From Gnetum montanum (lineage: Eukaryota; Streptophyta; Gnetopsida; Gnetales; Gnetaceae): 54,967 bases of DNA. Below, in pieces: positions 22,583 to 33,813 of this stretch; the first letter of the stretch is position 1, and every line of letters begins with the position of its first letter. Under the pieces are notes generated by a model. It was not told the origin of the DNA. It did no database searches and worked only from the letters and a program-made list of their open reading frames with translations. The stretch is from NCBI GenBank assembly GCA_015680685.1, contig MNCI01002286.1:1-54967 (forward strand), written 5' to 3'. The position numbers and the translations under genes are program-made.

Positions 22583-23601
22583 TCCCTTCTTCATCATTTC
22601 TCAAATCTACGTCAATCTAGGCCCGATCTCTTTAGATCTGCTACACCACCTTGTAGATCTGCTCCTCACAGTTTTGGATCTACTCTCGATTCGATTAGAT
22701 CTACCTTCATTAGCTCTAGATCTGAGTTTTTCTTATCCAAATTTGCACCCTCTTCAGCCAGATCTGCACGCTGTACTAGGTACACATTGTGACTTAGCCT
22801 TTCCCTTTGCAAAATTTTCATTTTTCTGGGATATACGCTATCTTATTATTTCATTTTCATCTTAAAACACTTAGTTCTTCTTACCTATAAGGTTGCATGC
22901 TATACTGCACCCTTGGTATACACTGACCACTTACTCTGCATGTTGTAGACCCTGTCTACATGCTGCCTTATTTTCCTGCACGCTGTAGACCCTGTCTACA
23001 CGCTGCCTTATTTTCCTGCATGCTATAGACCCCATCTACACGTTGCCTTGTTTTCCTGCATGCTGTAGACCCTATCTACATGCTTCCACCATTTTCAGCA
23101 CACTGACCGCTCTATTTGTACGTTGACTATTGCAGTCTGTACGCTGTAAACCTAGTTCACATGCTGTGACTAGTTCCTATACGCTGACAACAGTGCTTGT
23201 ACACTGTGAGAGTGGTCTGTACACTGTGACTAGTGTTCACACACTATGTATAACCCTCACACGCTGAGCATACAGGGTTATACACTGAGTATGCTGTTCA
23301 TAATTTCATACTTACCCAAATTTTCTTCTGTTTACGTTGTACATGCTGATAACACTTAGAAAATTTTCTCTTGGTTACGCTGTGTACACTAGACACCTAC
23401 AAAAATTTTCAATGTTCACATGCTGCCAGCTTGACACGCTGGATACTTAGGAGAACTTTATACTTAGCTTTCACATATTGATAGTTTTCATGGACAGTTA
23501 GTCACGTTGCACACGTTGCAGTCCAGTTACGTTGCACACTTAGCCCGAAACACACTCGACACTTGTTAGCCAGCCCGTACGCAACCCCATCACATATCAC
23601 C
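22583..23601 (+). other. E6 leader with iterated ACGCTG words
   Basis: About 1 kb without coding content between the primer site and gag. The word (T/C)(A/G)CGCTG and variants recur dozens of times. A clean tandem array lies at 22936-23095. Confidence 0.7.
22936..23095 (+). repeat. 40-bp tandem repeat, four copies
   Basis: Copies start at 22936, 22976, 23016 and 23056. Each contains TAGACCCTGTCTA (or a variant), a near-palindrome, followed by an ACGCTG-type word and CCTTATTTTC. The last copy diverges at its end. Confidence 0.9.
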
Positions 23602-26290
23602 ATGGAGTCATCTCAGACCTCTAATGCATACACCTTTGTAATCCTCACACAGGAATAATACAACTTTATCTGTGTGAAGATTCAGGCCAACCTTCCTCTT
23701 GACACCACAGAACAGGAGGCAAAACAAAACTTTAAGCGCATATATGTGAGAGGTCATGAATTCGTCCCCTCTATATATGACATCATCCCCCTTTCTGAGC
23801 CTCACCGCCAACTCATCTCTCAGCTCCTTCTAACAAGGAGGCAAAACTCATGGCAACCCACTGAGAAGCCCCAAAATCAACATGAAGTAGATGACTTTGA
23901 CACACAATCTGAACCTAAGGATTCATATCACACCCTCAGTCCCCATGCCTACGTGAACCCATCATTGCACCCTTGCATGGGACAGATGGCCCCTCACCAA
24001 GTGTCAACGAGCACACAAGCACTGGTGTCCTGACATGGACTACTCACATCCACATCCACCCAGTACATGCCGCTAGTGCAAACGCATGGGGCTAATTTTG
24101 TTACATTAGCCCCACACATTTAGGGTGTCACCCCATAGTTAGTGGCTAGACAAGGAACCACACCCCTTGTTCAACAACCCACTTACTTCAGCACGTCACA
24201 CCTTGCAATCTCAACTCTGAATGTTGCTCCATAGCAGCAATTGACGACACAATCTCCCTAACCAACTAATCTGCCTACCGCTCAAGAGTGGGCAGAAGCA
24301 AAAAAATGGATGTAAGCGTTAGCTGAAGAGGTAAAGCACCTCAAAACGACAAACATTGAACAAGTTAAGGTACTGGACTTCTACCAAGATGATCCAATTA
24401 GCTCTTCAGTGCCACCGTTAGCTTTACCCAAGGGAATCACACTCCCATAGTTAACCAAGTACAATGGCAAGGGAGACCCAAACGCTCACTTGGTAACATT
24501 CCGATCAGAGACTCTATTGCTTCAAGCTTGGCCCCATGCAATCTTACGTGTGTTCGCTATGTCCTTAATGGGTGTAGCCTTAGATTGGTACCGAGCGTTA
24601 CCTCGTAACTCCATATCCTCTTTGGAGCATCTGTTACACTAGTTCGTTACCATGTTTAAGTACAACCTAAAGCCTAAAGCAACACTAGATACTCTGATAC
24701 AGGTGAAACAAGCACCACTTGAGCCTATGTAGAAGTTCATCCAACGATGGAGTGTAGTCCTTAACGAACTTCATGAGCCCATCCCTGAAACGTATTTACT
24801 TACAATTCTGAAGGGAGCTGTGAATGACTTCATTAAGTCAAAACTATACTACCTAAGCACTCAAACGTTGAGCCAAGCTTTCATGTAGATCAAGAACATT
24901 GAACAAGCTGCACAAGCCAGCAATGATCCCGCCTATGTGGCTTACAAGAACCAACATGTTGCCAAACAACAGACAACAATGGAAACTATAGCTACAAGCA
25001 AAAAAACAACAAACACCAATACCAACCCACCTACAACAACAAGTGCCATCCCAAGGCCCAAATTTCAGCAGAAGGATCGCTCTAAGTACACACCGCTACC
25101 TGCGCAACCTTCTGAACTACTAGAGAAACTTCTTAAAGCTAGGCAAATCCAATACAAACACGTAGCGGAGAATGCTAGCCACCGACATGACAGGTATTGC
25201 GAACTACTAAGGAACCCCACCTTAGCAGCATCAAACAAGCCCCTGGTTCCACGACATTTCAAGTTAGACCAATTCTGTCACTACCACTAGATGTCTGATC
25301 ACAACATTGACACCTACCGTGCATTACAGGATGATCTACAAGCAATGATAGAGTGGGGCCAACTCAACGTCAACACCGTAAATCAACCTAGCATAGATGA
25401 TGCCTCCTATGTCATAAACTCCATTGGCATAGATAGTAAGCCTAAACCTATGCGCCAACCTTTTGTGATCCATGTGCCTCCCAGCAAGGCAACAATCCCC
25501 TCCGCCTCCACAAGCAAGGGGCCTCCCATCGTCATCAAGGTGCCACCTAGAGCACCAACGACACCTTTTGTGGTCAAGGTACCACCACCTCACACGTCTA
25601 CTAAGACGTTAAACTAGCAAGACTCAATGCAATCCCGAGCACCGAAGACACCCTTTGTGGACAAAGTACCACCACAATCATCCGCTAAGACGTTAAACTA
25701 GCATGATGCACCAACGACAACAGCAAAGAAACCTTTCGTTATCAAGGTGCCACAACAAGCTAGTCAAACAACAATGACACCTCCTAAACTACCATTTTTC
25801 GTAAAGGTGCCACCACACTATGGCCCCTTACCTACCCATAGCCCAAATGTAGGCAACACAGGTAAGCAAACCAAATGGCAACAAAAGAGGATGAACGAAC
25901 AACAAATAACACCCATAGCCCAAACAAAGGCCACACCTAGTATACAACAACTGAACATTGGGGGCCCTGCACCTAATCCCAAACAAACCAGGCCCAAGCC
26001 CTCAACCCATACAGAGGCAACCAACACAATGGCAAACAACATGGACTTTGTAGCTACACTAGCCTAAGCGAAACAAATGCTCAAACAAAAGAACACAACC
26101 ATGAGCTTGTACGACCTAGTCATGACATCATCGGCTCATCGCGAAGCCTTAGTCCAAATGTTAGCATCCATTCCTATTATAGAGGGCATCCCTACTAAGA
26201 TGGAATCGATTTATGCAATGATTTCACAACACACATCACAAGGATTGGGTTCAAACATCTTAGCCTTTCGTGATGATACAGTTAAAATCA
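23602..26290 (+). pseudogene. gag: E6 gag with PFVxKVPP repeats
   Basis: The ATG at 23602 opens MESSQTSNAYTF; a stop follows, then a long open stretch in the same frame (23674-24033). The capsid domain is at about 24430-24900 (DWYRALPRNSISSLEHL, KFIQRWSVVLNELHEP). A Tat-type zinc finger is at 25265-25345: FCHYH, DHNIDTYRAL, LQAMIEWGQL, with Tyr where the second Cys is expected. At 25459-25815 the motif PFV(I/V)KVPP occurs six times, about 20-30 residues apart. Only a handful of stops, nearly all TAG, interrupt it, so it is the best preserved gag here. Confidence 0.82.
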
Positions 26291-26640
26291 ACCCCAAACA
26301 AGGGGAGGTCACAACAACTCCATTGTCGATTAGTGTATGTGTTGGGCAATGTACCATTCGTAGAATGCACGTTGATGATGGTGCGGCAACAAACATAGTT
26401 CTATACTCCATCATTGACAAACTAGGCATGGTAGATGAGATCACGCCAATGAAAACCACATGTTTAAAATCCTTCAACGGATCATGTATCATAGTTAAGG
26501 GCACAATCAACTTAGCCTTTGTGGCAGGAGAATAATTTTCCACTAGCACAGAATTCACTGTCATCGAAGAGATGCCTAGTTTCAACATCATTCTTGGGAG
26601 ATCTTGGTTAGCACAACAACGAGTCGTTTCCTCACTGATA
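26290..26640 (+). pseudogene. E6 aspartic protease
   Basis: Retropepsin that would cleave the polyprotein. The catalytic loop is VDDGAATNI (about 26371-26398), in place of the usual D(S/T/G)G; the second half has FNIILGRSWL (about 26582-26610), the usual ILG-W ending. One stop lies between. Open reading continues to about 26732 and, after further stops, to 27138, with no reverse transcriptase after it. Confidence 0.75.
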
Positions 26641-27193
26641 CATCAAGAAATCCACCTTCCATACGAAGGTGGACAAGTCATTATACATGGCAACAACACT
26701 CCCTTTCAAGCTGACCACAACATAGACATGTAACAGGTCTTGAAAGAGGAGCCTCTTGATGCAACACACATGGCAACAAATTCAACACCTAGAGCTAAAA
26801 TGCCTAGACAAGTGGCAACCAACACAGTATTTTGAGCTAAAATGCCCGAACGAGTGGCGAAAACCATAAGCCTCCTAGTAGAGCCTTCGCCTAAAACGCT
26901 TCCAAAACCACATCCGATTAAGAGACAACCACATGATCAAAGCACCCCTCTTACCAAAAAAAAGCCGAATCTCTGCATAATTTTCACATTATTTTGCAGT
27001 GCATATGTCACGTTCATTTATATTGTACTAGCCTACATGTTCTCTCATGGCCCGAAAAGGCCTTTAACTACCACCATTTCACATTATTTTCTATTTATTG
27101 GTGCATTTCAGTTCATGTTTTTTGTAGTTGCTATTTAACATTGTTTTCTCTAGTTAGAGGATCATACAGACTCACACGCATGTGTCCACCACT

Positions 27194-27338
27194 CGTCTTG
27201 GCATCATGATGGTAAATTGATACCACAAATTCGTCCTGGCATCATGATGGTAAACTGATACCACAGATTCGTCCTGGCATTATGACGATAAATTGATACC
27301 ACAATTTGTCCACAATGATAATAAACTAGTATCTGTCC
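27194..27338 (+). repeat. 38-bp tandem repeat, about 3.8 copies
   Basis: Copies start at 27194, 27232, 27270 and 27308 (partial). The unit runs CGTCCTGGCATCATGATGG then a TAAACTGATACCACA-type half. Confidence 0.9.
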
Positions 27339-28146
27339 AGTACAACATTAAACTACCATAGTTTTGTTTGCCAGAGTTCGCTAAGACTATAAACTAGCAG
27401 CTTCATCTCTAGCCTCCCAATCTGTAGCTGTATTCAAACTTTATCAGAGCCGCTGCTTCACTCATCATCAGCTGATCCTAACAACATTGCTATCATTCAT
27501 ATTTAGTGCCTGAAATCTTATCTGGTACCTTTGTTTCATTAGTTTCTATTCAAGTATAAGCTTACTCACTCACTCGTGGTTTTCTTGTCTTCTTGGAGTT
27601 GTGTTTGCAGGATGACACTCAAAGGTGTTCATACAAGAATGCACTTTGTCACAACAGCAAGGTACCACATTGTTCCTAACACATGTAACAAGGTTAATCA
27701 AGCCATTCACTAGTACATTCCCATTTCCCATTACATTTCCCATCTATTCCTCAACATACTCTACTCAGTTACACCCCTGACACACCTAGTGCACCCTGAA
27801 ACATTGAGCACGCCATTGCACACTGAAACACTTTTAAGCAGTTGCAACACACAACATGGCACTTGAGCATGAGTACAAGATCAAAACAATGCTCTTTACA
27901 AAAATATATATATAAAGAAATAAAAAAGAAACAAAATAAAAATAAAAAGAAACAATAAGGAACGAAAGAAAAAGAAAAAGCAAAAACAATAAAAGAGCAA
28001 AGAGCAAAGAGCAAAAAAGCCAAAAAGAAACACAAGACCCTTGGCACTTCCCATACAAGCCCCAGGCAGGAAGGCAGTTGTCTTGGAAGCAAGTACTCAT
28101 GTCTCAAATGCTCAAGGAACATCTCATTGCATGGCTTTGGCTCTCT

Positions 28147-28303
28147 GCCAATAGGTTTCCTTTAACACTAAACAGAGACCTTGTTCCTCCAAAGAACGCA
28201 ACACATCATCATGTGGATTTGGTTGTGCCAACAAGTCCTCTTAAACACTAAACAAGAGTCTTGTTCTGCCAAAGGACACACACCTCATGTCTTGGTTCCA
28301 AGT
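28147..28303 (+). repeat. 80-bp tandem duplication, diverged
   Basis: Both halves start GCCAA and share TTAACACTAAACA and CTTGTTC blocks, followed by CAAAG or CCAAAGGA. Confidence 0.7.
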
Positions 28304-28577
28304 CTGCTGGAAAATGGCTATCGACAAGGATCAACATTATCCATATACACACCAGAGCATCCCCTTCACCATGCACAACCCCTTGATCAGTTTCCAATCC
28401 CCACACTTTCCATTTCCCTATCCAGTTACAATCTTCATTTCCCCAATCCCATGTAATACTGAACATGGTGTGATGACATCTGGCCAAGTGCCAAAGGAAA
28501 ATATTTCTACTAAGTTACTTGTGGTGTTTTGTACTTCTTTGTCGACACTTCTCGGGTTGATTCCTCCAAGCGTCAAC

Positions 28578-28590
28578 AAAGAGGGGCCAA
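28578..28590 (+). other. E6 polypurine tract
   Basis: AAAGAGGGGCCAA directly before the 3' LTR start. Confidence 0.75.
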
Positions 28591-30567
28591 TGAAACACCA
28601 CAAAATTCTAAACTTAGCACTTCTCCAACAAGAATCGAGCTAAGTCATGATGCTCCTCAGCATGACTGAAGCTTGAGGACCTTCCAAACAACTTCAAATA
28701 AAGTCAAATTGAGCAAGAAATGGTTCCTTGGGATCCATAGAAGACTACGGTGACATTTGGCATCAAACCTGGTAAATTTTGAGCTCAAAATACTTGGTTT
28801 TCACTAAGTATGCATCTTGTACGCTGGCCTATACATGCCCAGCGTATGGCCCAGCGTGCAGCAACTTTTGAGCCTCAAAAACTCATCAAAATAGGCAAAA
28901 ATCAAAGGTATAGACTCCCCATGACCTTCCCTAAGGTCCTAGGTAGGTCTCAAGCTCCTAACAATCAAATTTTGGGCACCAAATGGGTCATTTCCTGCCT
29001 ACATGCTGGCTCACACGCCTAGCATGTACGCCCAACGTATGACTTCAAAGGTGACCCAAAATAGGCACATCAGAGCAATATTTTCACAAGGCATTGACTC
29101 CCAAAGATAGGAAAATTGTTAGGCATCATCATGGGTTCAAGAAAATCAATTTTTGGCCTTGAAATCATGCACTTTTAAGTTCACACACTGAGCATGTACA
29201 TCCTGCACGCCCAATGTGTANCAGCGTACAGCTAGCATGCACCCCATAGATGAACCCAAAACTCCATCGAAACAAAATTGAAATCAACTCCCAAATGACC
29301 TAGAGGAGCACCAAGACTTATGTATTAGTGTACATACCCCAATGTACTAGATCTGATTCCTAAATTGTAGTTTTCATGCTCACACGCTAGCCTATACGCC
29401 CAGCATATACGCCTAGCGTATACGCCCAGCGTGTGGCTAGCATGCTCATCTTTAGGCCTCCCAAAACCCTACCAAATTAAGACCAAATGAGCCAAAATTC
29501 GACAAGAAGCATCCTTATGACATTAGGCATCCATATCCATGATCAAAACTAGCTTTAGACATCAAAATATAGGTCAAAATCTTTCCTTTCTAACCACCTA
29601 TTGTCTAACGTATGGAGCATATACGCCCAGTGTATGAGGGTACCGAAGCATGCCAGATGCCCAAACTCACATGCTGGAAGCTCTATGGACATGCCAGGAT
29701 ACCCTGGAGCTTAGAATGACATGCTAACACTAGAAATAGGATTCTAGAGCTCATATCTACAGGCTAGAACCATGAAATTTGTTGTACAACTATCATTCAT
29801 TCATTTTTTATAGGCATGAAAGTTCACACACTGAGGGTCTGCACGCCCAACGTGTGAACTGGACAGTGTTCATGCTGTACACTTGTAACACCACACCTAT
29901 CACTAGATCCATAAATTTTTCCTCCCATAGCTAATCATCCCACTCCAGATCCGAATTCCACGCTCTAAGATCATATAAAAACCCCAATTTTTGACTAAAT
30001 CAGGGTTCGGTTCGGTGGGTTCCATTTGGTTGATTCGAAAGAAGGTTCGAAAAGTTGGTCATTTTCACACATAGAGCATAGGAGCACAAATCTCACATGT
30101 TGGGCATACATCCTGCACACTGAGCATACAGCATTTACGCTGTGCCTACAGAAATTCCCAGTAGTTGTCATCACCCATCCTCATCAATCGAGGCTATACG
30201 TCCACCTTGTGTAGATCCATAACTGCGTATAGAACAGTGCTTTGTACACACTCTTTTTTCAATACATTTGATATGTGTGGTCAAATTTCATTACAGTTTA
30301 CATCGTTTTCTATGTTTATGCACGTTTACATTTTCTGTACATTTTGTACTAGTTTACATTTAGTTGCAGTTTACGTATAACCCAACGTGTTATAGTGATA
30401 AACGTTGGGGAAGTCCTTGTTTGATCTGCATGCGGACCATCCAAGGCACTCTACCTTCGTCTGTTTCTAGCTTGCCCTCAAGTAGAGGAAGGGTTGGCTG
30501 TGCTTGTCTGTGAATCTTTTGGTGCCTGTAACGTTCCAGTTCGACACCGACGATTTCAGACGGTACA
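28591..30567 (+). repeat. E6 3' LTR, with a collapsed gap
   Basis: Starts TGAAACACCAC, ends CAGACGGTACA. At 29221 an N joins two word repeats, where the 5' LTR has about 160-190 bp more; the missing part is likely an unresolved assembly gap. Confidence 0.9.
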
Positions 30568-30572
30568 AAAGG
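30568..30572. repeat. E6 target-site duplication, right
   Basis: AAAGG, identical to 20421-20425. Confidence 0.9.
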
Positions 30573-32683
30573 AGAAGGACATGGGATCCAAATCTAAGGG
30601 ATCTAAGTCCAAATGTAAAGAAAAATATGGTAGTCATAACAAGAATATAGAGAAAGGTGATGAGAAGAGCAAAGTCAAGAAGGAAAAAGGTAAGGGAGAT
30701 AAGATTCAAGACAACAACTCATCAAAGATTCAATGCTTCAAGTGTGGAGAATGGGAACACTAGCAATGAGAATGTTCACATCACAAAGAAACTAAGGGCA
30801 AGGATGTGCAAACCATGGAAGTGAAGGAACATCTAGCCAAGCTCTTCAAAGAGGTAATTTTGATATTTCCAAGATTAATAAAGTTTTAAAATTAAATTCT
30901 TATGTATTCATGGGAAATATAAACAGAGGAGACCATCATGCTAGAAAATTATTATTTCATATTGGGGCTAGATTTGGTTTGGTAACTAATCCTTATCTTA
31001 AACCCTACAAGGTATATTGGTTGTCAACATATTTCTCTCAAGAAGTAAGAGAGTAATGTGTTTTGAAATATAAAATTAGGATTTCTCATGATGTTGTGAA
31101 ATGTGATGTACTTTCAATTGATTATGCTAATGTAATTCTTGGTAGACCTTGAAATTTTGACAATGATGCTCAATTTGATGGGGCAAGAAATGTATGGAGT
31201 GTATCTAGACTTGATGAAATTCATGAGTTAATTCCTATGATAGTTGAATAAGTGAGGTAGCAATCTCACTTAATGCTTTCTTAATCCTTCTAGAAGATAG
31301 GGAGTGCATTAAGGAACATAATAAAATTGATTTTAGTTTTGTTTTTATATTAATTGTTGCTTATAATCTTGATGATGTGCAAGTAAAACTTCCAACAAGT
31401 GTGCTAGGCTTCAAGAAGCAATTTTCCAAGGTATTCAAGCGAGAATTGGATGGATTTCCATCAATGAGGAATGTACAACATCAAATTAACTTCATCTTTA
31501 GTGTTACCATTCAAAATGCAAAAGCATACCAGATGGCATAAAATTAGCAAGCATAATTGCAAAGGTAAGCAAAGGAGTTACTTGCAAGTGGCTTCATGGG
31601 AGAATTCATTTCACCTTGTGCAGTTCCAACAATGTTGTGCCAAAGAAGGACACCAATGAATGAAGTGCATTGATTCTAGGATAGTGAACAAAATAAAAAT
31701 GAGATATACGTTTCCTATTTCAAGGATTGATGATATCCTTGATGTCCTTACCAATGTATAAGTTGTTAGAAAATTTGATTTGAAGAGTGATTACCATCAA
31801 ATTTGGATCAAGCCTACTGATGAATGAAAGACAACTTTCAAAACACTAAAAGAATTGTTTAAGTAGCTAATAATGTCATTTGGCCTCACAAATACACCTG
31901 CTACATTCATGAGGTTGATGCATGATGTACTCAAAGAATTGATTAGTAAGTATTATATTATTTTCTTTAATGATATTTTGGTATATAGCTCTAATAAGAA
32001 GGAGGACTTGGATTACTTAACGAAAGTGTGTCTTAAATTAGAAGAGGCATCTTCCATCATCAATGTCAAGAAAAACCATTTCTTCAAGAGGGAGATCACA
32101 TATTTAGGATATGTGATTTCTAAAAATCAAACTCAAATGGAAGCTATCAAGGTGAGAGCAATTAGAGATTAGTTAACTTCTAAAAATGTTGAGAAGGTAA
32201 GATCATTTTTTAGTTTAGCAGGATTTTATTAGAGGTTCATAAAAAATTTTAATGATATTTCTTAGCCTATGTTTTCTATGTTGAACAAGAATAAAGATTC
32301 TAGGTGGGGATATGAAACCCAAAGGAGCTTTGACTTGTTGAAAGCAAAAATATCTAATGAATTGGTGCTTGCAATTCTAGATTTTCAAAAGCTTTTTCAA
32401 GTGGACTTATCATTAGAGGGATACTTTTACAAGAAGGTAGGCATATTGCTTTCTTTTTAGAAAAGTTGAATAAGTCAAGGTAGAAATGTAGTGTATACAA
32501 CTAGTTGTATTCTATTCTTTAAGCAATCAAATATTAGAGGCATTACTTATTATCAAAGGAGTTTACTCTGATTATAGACCACAAAGGACTATAGTTTCTC
32601 AAATCCAAAAAGAAGTTAAAGTGTTAAACATATGAATTGTGTTGCATAATTACAAGAGTTCAATTTTGTACTTGTTTACTTTG
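30573..32683 (+). pseudogene. pol: E5 gag end, protease, reverse transcriptase and RNase H
   Basis: It resumes the E5 polyprotein after E6. A Lys/Ser-rich stretch leads to a canonical knuckle at 30734-30775 (CFKCGEWEH, two stops, Cys; CX2CX4HX4C). Protease remnants follow (LFHIGARFG near 30957, VILGRP near 31133). Reverse transcriptase runs from about 31680 to 32170 with FDLKSDYHQIWIKP, MSFGLTNTPATFM and the catalytic FNDILVYS (31966-31989), where the second position is Asn instead of Asp. RNase H remnants reach 32680. A 113-bp segment (32561-32673) begins to repeat at 32674. E7 cuts the gene at 32689. Confidence 0.82.
32561..32673 (+). repeat. 113-bp segment of E5, first copy of a tandem duplication
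   Basis: Starts GTTTACTCTGATTATAG. The second copy begins at 32674 (GTTTACTTTGATG), is interrupted by E7, and continues at 45598 with shared blocks such as ACTATAGTTTCTCAA and AATTACAAGAGTTCAATTTT. Confidence 0.75.
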
Positions 32684-32688
32684 ATGAC
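32684..32688. repeat. E7 target-site duplication, left
   Basis: ATGAC; the right copy is ATGGC (45593-45597), one G-to-A change apart. Confidence 0.75.
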
Positions 32689-33562
32689 TAATGAGCAGCG
32701 AGTAGTCTCTATGTCCAACCATACGAATCACCAATGTTAACTAAGTGATCCAGTCAAATTGTGTAGACTTTAGCTCTCTAAGTACACATTATCTAGGATA
32801 GTGAATCTAAGGACACAATTGTTATCTTTCCAATTCCACTTGTGAGGTTCAATGGTATGGTTAAATGTAGCCAAGGCGCTTGATTTGTATAACTTTAATA
32901 TTTTTCATTTAATTCACCTAACTGTAGAAAATAAAGTAATTAAATGTTAATTAATCTAGTAACTAATTAATTCCTTAGACTAATCCTAACATAAGCATCC
33001 ATTCCCATCTACCATACACATCCTGTGCATGTTACAATGCTACTGGGTTACTAGGCGTAAACGTTACTCGGATTACCAAGCATTAACATATGCTCAAGGT
33101 GGTTGTACTTATGTGCATTGATTACTTACTATTAATTAATTAATTAAATGCATGGACATAAATTGCATGAATAGTAAATGCATTAAGTAAATATTATGCT
33201 AAGTCTAAGTGCTACAAGGTTTATCAAGAAAGCTCTTATTTATTGCCTTTCACACTGAGGTGTCTAAGAACATCAATGTTCAAATAAAGATCTGTACACT
33301 TCTCAGCTCCTATTGTAGGCACTTAGAAAATATTCTAACTCTAGAAGAGACAAACTGTAAGAGTTTGACTATGCTACTTAATAACAAATTCCATAAATGT
33401 AGTAGGTGTGCACATTTATATAGGTAAGGCTAGACACTTCATCAATGCATATGCATCAATGCATCAAATCGTGCATCAACAGATATGTGTTGATGTCATT
33501 GCATTGATTGGATTGCATTCACACCATTGCATCAATGTAGTAAAACACTCAATGACTCATCA
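32689..33562 (-). repeat. E7 3' LTR
   Basis: Plus-strand borders TAATGAGCAGCG and GACTCATCA. The 5' part (minus strand) has CATCAATG words at 33440, 33454 and 33530, with relatives between, and a TATA box at 33415-33424. By eye it differs from 44742-45592 at about one base in eight to ten. Confidence 0.9.
33415..33424 (-). promoter_or_regulatory. E7 3' LTR TATA box
   Basis: Minus strand CCTATATAAA, about 15 bases from the nearest CATCAATG word. Confidence 0.6.
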
Positions 33563-33576
33563 TACCTCTATAACTG
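33563..33576 (-). other. E7 polypurine tract, decayed
   Basis: Minus strand CAGTTATAGAGGTA right before the LTR, matching CAGTTGTGGGGGTA in E3 with two G-to-A changes. Confidence 0.65.
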
Positions 33577-33813
33577 AATGAAAATTGGTCCTCGAGTGAA
33601 TAAAAGGAAGGATCATGTTCTTTATAAAATTTTGGAAACGTATGGGATTATTAACTAACTAACTGATTAACTCAGACTAACTCCACTAATGTTAAGTGCC
33701 CAAGTATACAGATTTATAATTTTTATAAAAATTGGTGCTTATGACAAAAAAATTGAATACCATTACAAAAATGACAACAAAACCCATAGGGTAGCTTGAA
33801 GACGAGGAGAAAA

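Larger units (their letters stand above)
26733..28577 (+). other. E6 non-coding region in place of reverse transcriptase and integrase
   Basis: It begins with a Pro/Lys-rich open remnant (26842-27138, MPERVAKTISLL) that resembles no enzyme. It then holds a 38-bp tandem repeat, an A-rich stretch (27899-28030, with AGAGCAA three times in tandem) and an 80-bp duplication (28147-28226 and 28227-28303). No pol motif was found on either strand. Confidence 0.65.
20426..30567 (+). mobile_element. E6: non-autonomous Tat-like element with long LTRs (gag and protease only)
   Basis: Complete insertion in the gag of E5: LTRs of 2136 and 1977 bp, exact duplication AAAGG, primer site and polypurine tract. 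The 6-kb interior has gag and protease, but no reverse transcriptase, RNase H or integrase. The gag has the Tat-type WYRALPRNSISSLEHL and a DHNIDTYRAL zinc-finger region. Copying would need enzymes from another element. Its LTRs resemble each other more than those of E3, so it is probably younger. Confidence 0.9.

Noticed and set aside
22936-23095. CRISPR-like array
   Set aside because: Units are contiguous 40-bp tandem copies without unique spacers, in a plant retroelement.
25336-25593. Minus-strand open frame opposite the E6 gag
   Set aside because: Shadow of the repeated PFVxKVPP coding region on the other strand.
27769-28122. Long minus-strand open frame with Phe/Leu-rich, membrane-like sequence
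   Set aside because: It is the complement of an A-rich low-complexity stretch in the E6 interior; composition explains the hydrophobic look.
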